A stretch of DNA of 5,304 nt from Dehalococcoidia bacterium (GTDB lineage Bacteria > Chloroflexota > Dehalococcoidia > UBA3495 > JAAXIE01), in contig JAAXIE010000183.1 in the NCBI GenBank assembly GCA_012270525.1, positions 1-5,304 of the forward strand, in the 5' to 3' direction. The notes beneath the pieces are model-generated. The model ran no database searches, was not told the origin of the DNA, and saw only the letters and a list, made by a program, of their open reading frames with translations. The position numbers were made by a program, and so were the translations under genes. Positions 1 through 5,304 of this stretch are shown in pieces. Within the stretch, counting starts at the first letter, position 1, and each line of letters starts with the position of its first letter.

Positions 1-657
1 GATGTCGTAGGGAACCCTTCGCCTCTCCAAGGTTGCCTCCCGGGAATCATATATTGCGTAGCTGGAGCGGGGATCGCCGTCGCGGGGTTGTCCAACGCCT
101 CCTGGGTTGACAACGGACCGGGTCTCGCTGATGGGGAGGGGGGAGTTTTCAGGGAACTCCAGGAATTCGGGCCGGCTTCCTGGTCGCTCACGGCAGATGA
201 AGGGCATGTGGGAGTGGCCTACCAAGCAGTAGGTCGTCTGCATCAGCTGCATCGAGGCTTGGGCAGCTTCCACGGAGACAAGGTACTCCCAGAGCGGCTC
301 GCGCAGGCTACCGTGGACTACCGTGAACAAGTCCTCCTCCAAGTTCAGGGTCATTGGCAGGGATGCGAGGAACTGGAGGTCATCTTGGTCGAGTTGGCGG
401 GTGGTCCATTGGGCTGCATGGGCGGCGACGGGATTGAAATTGCTGGTGCTGATCACACCCGATACCGCAGCATCGTGGTTGCCAGCGACGCAGTGGAAGT
501 CGTGGGACCGCAGGACTTCGAGGCACTTCGCGGGGTCGGGGCCGTAACCTACAACGTCTCCCATGCACCAGACCTGTTCGAAGTCACCGCAATCGGCGAA
601 GATCGCCTCAAGGGCCTCAAGATTCGAATGGATATCTGCTAGCAACAGGGCTTTCAA
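1..657 (-). CDS. Calcineurin-like metallophosphoesterase (YfcE/MJ0936-like), 3' end outside the window
   Basis: A cytosolic hydrolase of the calcineurin-like phosphoesterase superfamily, probably using two metal ions; the substrate cannot be told from sequence. 219 residues are visible and the frame runs open off the left edge. The metal-binding motifs appear in order: D-x-H in LADIHSN (D8, H10), GDVVGYGP (G33, D34), GNHD (N60, H61), VVHGS (H115) and GHSH (H148, H150). The NPGGVGQPRDGDP segment (184-196) is typical of small bacterial members, which usually run to about 240-250 residues, so some 20-30 residues are probably missing. I start it at TTG (655-657): the first residues then read MKALLLADIHSN, as expected for this fold; an in-frame TGA lies two codons upstream (661-663); and a GAGAGGA site sits 6 nt before it. 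It lies 73 bp after the unknown gene on the same strand and is likely co-transcribed with it. No signal peptide or membrane segment is seen. The family call is firm; the function is open. Confidence 0.93.
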   Translation of the reverse strand, partial: MKALLLADIHSNLEALEAIFADCGDFEQVWCMGDVVGYGPDPAKCLEVLRSHDFHCVAGNHDAAVSGVISTSNFNPVAAHAAQWTTRQLDQDDLQFLASLPMTLNLEEDLFTVVHGSLREPLWEYLVSVEAAQASMQLMQTTYCLVGHSHMPFICRERPGSRPEFLEFPENSPLPISETRSVVNPGGVGQPRDGDPRSSYAIYDSREATLERRRVPYDI

Positions 658-663
658 GGGTCA

Positions 664-670
664 TCCTCTC
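664..670 (-). promoter_or_regulatory. Ribosome binding site that fixes the TTG start of the phosphoesterase
   Basis: The minus strand reads GAGAGGA, then six bases (TGACCC), then TTG. The match to a Shine-Dalgarno sequence and the spacing are good. This decides the start, because the nearby ATG (662-664) is out of frame and an in-frame TGA (661-663) rules out any start further upstream. It is the clearest ribosome binding site in the window; polX and the unknown gene have none of similar quality. Confidence 0.7.
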
Positions 671-730
671 AGTTAAAGTTTGTGCCGGAAATCGAAGGGC
701 GCGCGGGTTGCTGGTGTTACTTGGGGGAAG

Positions 731-1447
731 CTAGCCCCGGATGAGGTGCAGGCAATCGAGGGCCTTGCGGGTGTCGCTGGCAACCCGGGCTGGGTCACAG
801 GAACCGACGCGTCGCTTGAAGAGCCAGTATGTGAACTCCTTCTTCTCGGTGAGCGATAGGGAGTCCCCTTGGGTATAGCCCTTCTTCTCGCGGAAGGTGT
901 GCAGGAGGTTAGTGGACGTATCGTTGTAGAGACGCATCCAAGCGATGTCTTCGGTCTGGGGTTCCTGGGTGATGCCGCGACCGCGGGAACGATGCTCCTT
1001 CTGCACTTCCTGCTCGACGGCCAACTGAAGGGCTTCCTCCACTACGACGCCGTACCAGTAGTTGGTGTAGGCGCGGAATTTGGTGAAGCCGAGCAACGCT
1101 TCCAACTCCCCGTCCAACGGGTCCTGGGAAAGCTTGCCATGAAAGAGCAGTTCTTCCTGTTCATCCTGCGGGACCAAATCGCTTATCTCGAAACACAGCC
1201 TTTCCGCCAGTAGGAGCCAGTCGAAAGCCTCTTCTGCGACGAGGTAGATGTAGGTGCGGCCGTGTAACTCCTCCGCTGCCTGGGTCCACATGCTGGCGGC
1301 TTCCAACAGGGCAAGGCCCCAATCCCTGCCTTGGGATACCTGTTCCCGGAGATTGCGGATGACCTCGGCAGATTCCGGGTTCAGGCTTGGGTGCTGTTGG
1401 GGGGCACCGCTGGTGACGGGTCTCTTCTTCCGGGCTGAGGTGGCCAT
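731..1447 (-). CDS. Unrecognised 238-residue protein translationally coupled to polX
   Basis: I do not recognise this family and assign no function. The first 20 or so residues are basic and Ser/Pro/Gln-rich, probably disordered. The rest looks soluble and mainly helical, rich in Glu, Leu, Trp and Tyr, with no signal peptide or membrane segment. Two blocks look constrained: residues 54-85 (WTQAAEELHGR, then a tyrosine- and acid-rich helix ending AERLCFE) and residues 200-213 (TEKKEFTYWLFKRR), followed by DPARVASDTRKAL (218-230). Cysteines at 85, 217 and 232 do not form a zinc motif. The ATG (1445-1447) directly follows the polX stop TAG (1448-1450), with no bases between and no clear Shine-Dalgarno, so ribosomes ending polX probably re-initiate here. 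The gene ends with TAG. It is real rather than a shadow because its frame fills the gap between two certain genes on the same strand with protein-like composition. A role near PolX is guesswork from position. Confidence 0.85.
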   Translation of the reverse strand: MATSARKKRPVTSGAPQQHPSLNPESAEVIRNLREQVSQGRDWGLALLEAASMWTQAAEELHGRTYIYLVAEEAFDWLLLAERLCFEISDLVPQDEQEELLFHGKLSQDPLDGELEALLGFTKFRAYTNYWYGVVVEEALQLAVEQEVQKEHRSRGRGITQEPQTEDIAWMRLYNDTSTNLLHTFREKKGYTQGDSLSLTEKKEFTYWLFKRRVGSCDPARVASDTRKALDCLHLIRG

Positions 1448-3205
1448 CTAGTCGAGCCCAGCGAACACCCGCATGCGTTGTGGCTTAGGGGTGGAGAGGA
1501 AGGCTTGGAACCGCTCCAAAGGCAGGGTGTTCAGGACGTTATGGGCCTCGCACCAGCCGCGGCGGGCTATGGCCACGCCGAACCGCATCGCTTCGGGTTC
1601 GTCCGTGGAGTGGGCGTCGGTATTGATGATGAGGGGCACCCCCAGTTCGCGGGCACGGGTGATGTGGGTGTCCTTGAGGTCCAATCGCCAAGGCGAGGCG
1701 TTGACCTCCATGGCCGTCCCAGTCTCGGCTGCGGCTTCCAGGAGGGCTTCCATGTCGACTTCCACGGCGTCGCGGGTGCCCAGGATACGGCAGGTGGGAT
1801 GACCGATGGCGGTGACGTGAGGGTCCCGCATTGCGCTGATGATGCGGGCGGTCATCTTCTCGCTGTCCTGTCCCATGGCCGAGTGCACCGAGGCGATGAC
1901 GACGTCCAGTTCGGCAAGCACGTCATCAGGGTAGTCCAAGCGACCGTCGGCCCTGATATCCACCTCGGAGCCGTGGAACAGCTTGATGGGGCAGCCATGC
2001 TGGACTGTCTGCAGAACGTTGCGCTGCTGTCGCAGCCTCTCGATGCTCAGCCCGTTGGCGACTCCGAGCCCTTGGGAGTGGTCGGTGAGGGCCATGTACT
2101 CATAGGCCTTGGCCGAGAGGGTTTGCACCATCGCCTCGATGGTATCGCGCCCATCGCTCCAGTTGCTATGGATGTGCAGGTCTCCCCGGATGTCGCTTGT
2201 CTCCACGAGGTGTGGCACAGCGTTTCGGGAGGCCAAGTCCAACTCCCACATTCCTTCCCGCACCTCGGGCGGAATGAGGGGAAGGCCGAGGCGTCCATAG
2301 AACGAGGCCTCGTCGGGGAATTTCTCCAGATCTCCCGTTTCCAGAACGGTGATGCCGTACTCGTTCAGAGACAGCCCCCGTTGCACGGCGTACTCGCGGA
2401 GCCGGACGTTATGTTGCTGACTGCCGGTGAAGTACTGGATGAGGGCACCATAGGAGCCGTCGTCCACGATGCGGAGATCCACCTGGATACCGGGCTCCAC
2501 GACGACGCTGGTCTTCTTGGGGCCCTTTACCAGCACCTGTCGTACCGACGGAAGGGAGGCGAGGGCATCCATGACAAGGACTGTTTCTGGTGCAGTGCCC
2601 ATGATGTCGATGTCACCGATTGTTTCCTGCCAACGACGGAGGCTCCCGGCGTATTCCATCTGGCGCACCCCTGGGCAGGCCTCGCGGAGCGACTGGATAA
2701 TCGATTCGGCGATGGGCAGGGCTTCGCCTATGGGCGTTCTCCCATCCCTGTTGCGCAGGGAGCGGATGTGACGGAGGATGTTCTCGCCGGTCTTCTCGCC
2801 CATGCGGGGCAGCCCCGACAGTTTGCCCGCAAGAATGGCGCTCTCCATCTCTTCGACCGTGCTGGCACCGAGTTCGGTTGCTATGAGCATAGCCGTCTTG
2901 GGGCCGATACCGGGCACGTTCATCAGCGTGAGCACGCCGGGCGGGAGTTCCGCCGCCAGCTTCTCGTAGGTCTGCATCCTGCCGGTGGTGACCAGTTCCT
3001 TGATCTTCTGGCTGATGGCCGAACCGACACCCGGGATGGTCCTGAGGTCTACGTCGTCCCTGACGGCTTTCTCGAGGGAGAGGGATAGCTGTTCGATGGT
3101 GCGGGCCGCCCGCTGATATGCGCGCACCTTGAACACGACCTCTCCCTTCATCTCGGAGAGGATGGCCAGGTCGTGGAAGGCTTGCGCTATCTCGCTGTTG
3201 TCCAT
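1448..3205 (-). CDS. polX: DNA polymerase/3'-5' exonuclease PolX (family X polymerase with PHP domain)
   Basis: Complete at 585 residues, close to the usual 570-580 for bacterial PolX, which fills short gaps in base-excision and other DNA repair. The N-terminal part carries helix-hairpin-helix DNA-binding motifs IPGVGSAI (57-64) and VPGIGPKT (97-104), and a third related one at LPRMGEKT (132-139). The palm has GSLRR (187-191) and GDIDI (197-201); the catalytic aspartates are D198, D200 and D243 (in VDLRI). FTGSQQHNVRLR (259-270) is the conserved thumb-side segment. The PHP domain spans roughly 339-575 with all nine expected metal ligands: H344, H346, D351, H376, E414, H441, H469, D530 and H532, so 3'-5' exonuclease and end-processing activity should be intact. 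The ATG at 3203-3205 is the first possible start, since an in-frame TGA lies three codons upstream (3212-3214). No strong Shine-Dalgarno is visible. It follows secA by 56 bp and abuts the unknown gene. Confidence 0.98.
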   Translation of the reverse strand: MDNSEIAQAFHDLAILSEMKGEVVFKVRAYQRAARTIEQLSLSLEKAVRDDVDLRTIPGVGSAISQKIKELVTTGRMQTYEKLAAELPPGVLTLMNVPGIGPKTAMLIATELGASTVEEMESAILAGKLSGLPRMGEKTGENILRHIRSLRNRDGRTPIGEALPIAESIIQSLREACPGVRQMEYAGSLRRWQETIGDIDIMGTAPETVLVMDALASLPSVRQVLVKGPKKTSVVVEPGIQVDLRIVDDGSYGALIQYFTGSQQHNVRLREYAVQRGLSLNEYGITVLETGDLEKFPDEASFYGRLGLPLIPPEVREGMWELDLASRNAVPHLVETSDIRGDLHIHSNWSDGRDTIEAMVQTLSAKAYEYMALTDHSQGLGVANGLSIERLRQQRNVLQTVQHGCPIKLFHGSEVDIRADGRLDYPDDVLAELDVVIASVHSAMGQDSEKMTARIISAMRDPHVTAIGHPTCRILGTRDAVEVDMEALLEAAAETGTAMEVNASPWRLDLKDTHITRARELGVPLIINTDAHSTDEPEAMRFGVAIARRGWCEAHNVLNTLPLERFQAFLSTPKPQRMRVFAGLD

Positions 3206-3261
3206 GCGTGTTCAAGGTGCCTGTGGGTGAAAGGCATGGGAGAGGGTGCAGGATGTGGTGC
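3206..3261 (-). other. secA-polX intergenic gap, no terminator or clear promoter
   Basis: These 56 bases separate the secA stop from the polX start. On the minus strand they are C-rich. There is a 5-bp inverted repeat (TGCCT/AGGCA, about 3218-3236), but no T-run follows it, so it is not an intrinsic terminator. I see no convincing -35/-10 pair and only a poor AGG about 15 nt before the polX ATG. Read-through from secA into polX is the simplest reading. Confidence 0.5.
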
Positions 3262-5304
3262 CTAGCCGCCCATCCCGTGACATCGCTTGTACTTCTTCCC
3301 GCTGCCACAGGGGCAGGCATCGTTTCGGCCAACCTTGCGGCTACCCGGTGCAGCGTTCTTGTTCTTGGGGTTCACCTTGGCCATGGGGCTCGCCTGCGCC
3401 GATTGGGCCGATGAACCGGTGGCGGGCCCCAGAGAGGCTTGATAGACGGAACGGGCCACGTCACTCTGCACCTTCTGCAGCATCTCCTGGAACATACGGT
3501 GCCCTTGGGTCTTGTACATCACCAAGGGGTCGCGTTGGCCGACGGCATGCAGCCCAACTCCCTGGCGGAGGCCTTCCATGGAAGTGAGATGGTGCACCCA
3601 GTGGACATCAATTGAGCGCAGCATGAGCAGCCTTTCGAGGATGCGCATGTTCTCGTCGCCCAGGTCCTGCTCGCGGCTGGAATAGGTCTGGTCAGCGTGC
3701 TCCAGCAGCAACTGTTCCACGTCTGACGGAGATAGTTGCTGCAGAGCCTCCTCGTCGTCGAGGTCAGGGGGGAGGTTGGGGAACACCACGCGCAGGTCAG
3801 CCACGAGGCCGGGGTAGTTGCGCTCCTCGGAATCGCGCTCCGACATATGGCGGTGCACCAGTTCGGAAAGCTCGTTGCGCACCAGCGATCCCAGTATGTT
3901 GTCCCGCAGATCGGCACCGCTGAGGACCTTGTGTCGTTCGGTGTAGATGACCTCGCGGTGCCGGTTCAGCACGTCGTCGTAGTCGAGCAGGTGCTTCCGT
4001 ATGTCGAAGTGGTAGGCTTCCACCTTGACCTGGGCCCCGCCGATGGACTTGGCCACCAGCCGGTTCTCGATGGGGGTGTCGGAGTCGACCTTCATCGCGT
4101 TCAGAAGACCCTTGATGCGGTCGCCGCCGAAACGGCGCATGAGGTCGTCTTCCAGTGAGGTGTAGAAGCGGGAGCTTCCGGGGTCGCCCTGGCGCCCGGT
4201 GCGCCCGCGCAACTGGTTGTCGATGCGTCGGGCCTCATGATGCTCGGTCCCAATAACATGGAGACCTCCCAGTTCCAGGACCTGTTGGTGATCGCGCTCC
4301 CACTGGGCTTGGGGAATGGAGGCTGCTTCAGGGTTGCCTCCGAGGATGATGTCGGTGCCACGTCCGGCCATGTTGGTGGCGACGGTTATGGCTCCAGGGC
4401 GTCCTGCTTGGGCGATGATGCCTGCTTCCTTCTCGTGCATCTTGGCGTTCAGGACCTGATGACGCAGTCCTCGTTTGTCCAGCATCTCGCTGAGCTTCTC
4501 GGACTTGTCGATGGAGGTGGTGCCAACAAGAACGGGGCGTCCCTGGCCGTTGAGTTCTTCTATCTCCTGGACCACTGCCTTCCAGCGAGCGGCCTCGGTC
4601 TGGTACACCCGTTCGGGCAGCTCCTCCCGGATCATCGGCTTGTTGGTAGGGACGGAGACCACTTCAAGCTTGTAAATCTTGAAGAACTCCTCGGCCTCGG
4701 TGGCTGCTGTCCCTGTCATGCCCGCAAGCTTGGAGTAGAGGCGGAAATAGTTCTGCAGGGTGATGGTGGCGTAGGTGATGCTCTCGCGTTGGACCTGAAG
4801 GCCTTCCTTGGCTTCCACGGCTTGGTGCAGACCGTCGGACCAACGTCGTCCGGTCTGGAGGCGGCCGGTGAACTCGTCGACGATCACGACCTCGCCATCC
4901 CGCACCACATAGTCGCGGTCACGCTTTTTCAGCACGTGGGCAGTGAGGGCGTTCTCCATGTAGTGGACAAGGTGATAGTTTTCGGGGTCGTAGAGGTTGC
5001 CTACCGTGGTCCACTGTTCCATCCGGGACATGCCCTGCTGGGTGAGGGAGACGCTGCGGCCTTTGTCATCGATGGTGTAGTCCTCGTCTTCCCCTTCCTT
5101 GAGCCGGGGGACCATCTTGGCGAAGGTGGAATAGAGTTGCACCGGCTCTTCCGCTGGGCCGCTGATTATCAGGGGAGTTCGCGCCTCGTCGATGAGAATG
5201 TTGTCCACCTCGTCAACGATGGCGTAGTGGCGCTGGCGCTGCACCTGCTGGCTGGAGTCCAGGGCCATGTTGTCCCGAAGGTAGTCGAACCCGAACTCGT
5301 TGTT
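3262..5304 (-). CDS. secA: Preprotein translocase ATPase SecA, 5' end outside the window
   Basis: SecA is the motor that drives unfolded preproteins through the SecYEG channel in the cytoplasmic membrane. 680 residues are visible; the frame continues past the right edge, so the roughly 170-200 N-terminal residues with Walker A are missing. It opens with NNEFGFDYLRDN, just before the ATG at 5266-5268, which is therefore an internal Met and not the start. Numbered from the first visible residue: Walker B VDEVD (30-34), then the preprotein cross-linking domain, VDEFTGR (142-148), LAGMTGTA (193-200), ATNMAGRGTDI (309-319), and motif VI QLRGRTGRQGD (364-374). The helical scaffold follows, with LRQGVGLHAVGQRDPL (579-594). 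A Ser/Ala/Gln-rich linker leads to the SEC-C zinc site, C-x-C-x8-C-H (C664, C666, C675, H676), which in characterised SecAs binds SecB or ribosomes and lipids. The gene ends with TAG. One small oddity is GTEHHEARR (353-361), where GTERHE is usual. Confidence 0.99.
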   Translation of the reverse strand, partial: NNEFGFDYLRDNMALDSSQQVQRQRHYAIVDEVDNILIDEARTPLIISGPAEEPVQLYSTFAKMVPRLKEGEDEDYTIDDKGRSVSLTQQGMSRMEQWTTVGNLYDPENYHLVHYMENALTAHVLKKRDRDYVVRDGEVVIVDEFTGRLQTGRRWSDGLHQAVEAKEGLQVQRESITYATITLQNYFRLYSKLAGMTGTAATEAEEFFKIYKLEVVSVPTNKPMIREELPERVYQTEAARWKAVVQEIEELNGQGRPVLVGTTSIDKSEKLSEMLDKRGLRHQVLNAKMHEKEAGIIAQAGRPGAITVATNMAGRGTDIILGGNPEAASIPQAQWERDHQQVLELGGLHVIGTEHHEARRIDNQLRGRTGRQGDPGSSRFYTSLEDDLMRRFGGDRIKGLLNAMKVDSDTPIENRLVAKSIGGAQVKVEAYHFDIRKHLLDYDDVLNRHREVIYTERHKVLSGADLRDNILGSLVRNELSELVHRHMSERDSEERNYPGLVADLRVVFPNLPPDLDDEEALQQLSPSDVEQLLLEHADQTYSSREQDLGDENMRILERLLMLRSIDVHWVHHLTSMEGLRQGVGLHAVGQRDPLVMYKTQGHRMFQEMLQKVQSDVARSVYQASLGPATGSSAQSAQASPMAKVNPKNKNAAPGSRKVGRNDACPCGSGKKYKRCHGMGG

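Noticed and set aside
88..642. 184-codon open frame on the plus strand at the left end
   Set aside because: It is codon-aligned antisense to the phosphoesterase, whose motifs (D-x-H, GDxxGYGP, GNHD, GHSH) are unmistakable on the minus strand. The frame only appears to be the main one because the real gene starts with TTG and runs off the edge.
671..700. Promoter-like TTCGAT and TTTAAC on the minus strand before the phosphoesterase
   Set aside because: The spacing is only about 13 bases, both boxes are poor matches, and a start there would fall at the ribosome binding site.
722..737. GGGG-AAGCTAG-CCCC inverted repeat at the end of the unknown gene
   Set aside because: A four-pair stem overlapping the stop codon with no T-run on either side is too weak for a terminator.
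869..1213. Plus-strand frame of 114 codons opposite the unknown gene
   Set aside because: It is also codon-aligned antisense. The minus-strand frame is longer, abuts polX exactly and fits the direction of the operon.
1478..3088. 536-codon open frame on the plus strand opposite polX
   Set aside because: Its codons are exactly aligned with polX codons on the other strand. In this phase an antisense stop needs a TTA, CTA or TCA sense codon, which GC-rich genes rarely use, so a long open frame is expected. The product shows no motif, while the polX frame shows every expected one.
3218..3236. Possible hairpin between secA and polX
   Set aside because: The stem has only five pairs with a loop of about nine bases and no following T-run; chance explains it.
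2613..3332. 239-codon minus-strand frame overlapping polX and the end of secA
   Set aside because: It is a shifted frame of polX and the secA tail, rich in Arg, His and Pro, with no recognisable motif. It contradicts two certain genes.
3736..4158. Plus-strand frame of 140 codons opposite secA
   Set aside because: It is codon-aligned antisense to conserved SecA sequence.

Overview
The window holds four genes, all on the minus strand and tightly packed. In order of transcription (high to low coordinates) they are secA (5' end outside the window), polX, an unrecognised 238-residue protein, and a metallophosphoesterase (3' end outside the window). No RNA gene, mobile element, CRISPR array, repeat family or convincing terminator is visible. 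The only non-coding stretches are 56 bp (3206-3261) and 73 bp (658-730).

The DNA is GC-rich by eye. The SecA C-terminal half, the bacterial-type PolX with a PHP domain, and the GDVVGYGPDP / NPGGVGQPRDGDP phosphoesterase resemble proteins of the Chloroflexota, perhaps a Dehalococcoidia/SAR202-like lineage. This placement is from memory of family style, not from a search, and is only tentative. The window reads as an ordinary chromosomal segment, not as an accessory island.

Layout: 3262-5304 is secA, coding for the preprotein translocase ATPase from just before Walker B to the zinc-binding tail. 1448-3205 is polX, complete, with all polymerase and PHP metal ligands that I can check. 731-1447 is the unrecognised gene, whose ATG directly follows the polX stop (TAGATG, no gap), which suggests translational coupling. 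1-657 is the phosphoesterase, starting at a TTG with a good ribosome binding site.

The same strand and short gaps suggest one transcription unit, but the functions (protein export, DNA gap repair, unknown, phosphoester hydrolysis) do not form an obvious pathway. The exciting undescribed system that was asked for is not evident. The best candidate for new biology is the unrecognised protein coupled to PolX. The long plus-strand open frames are codon-aligned antisense shadows and are not annotated.
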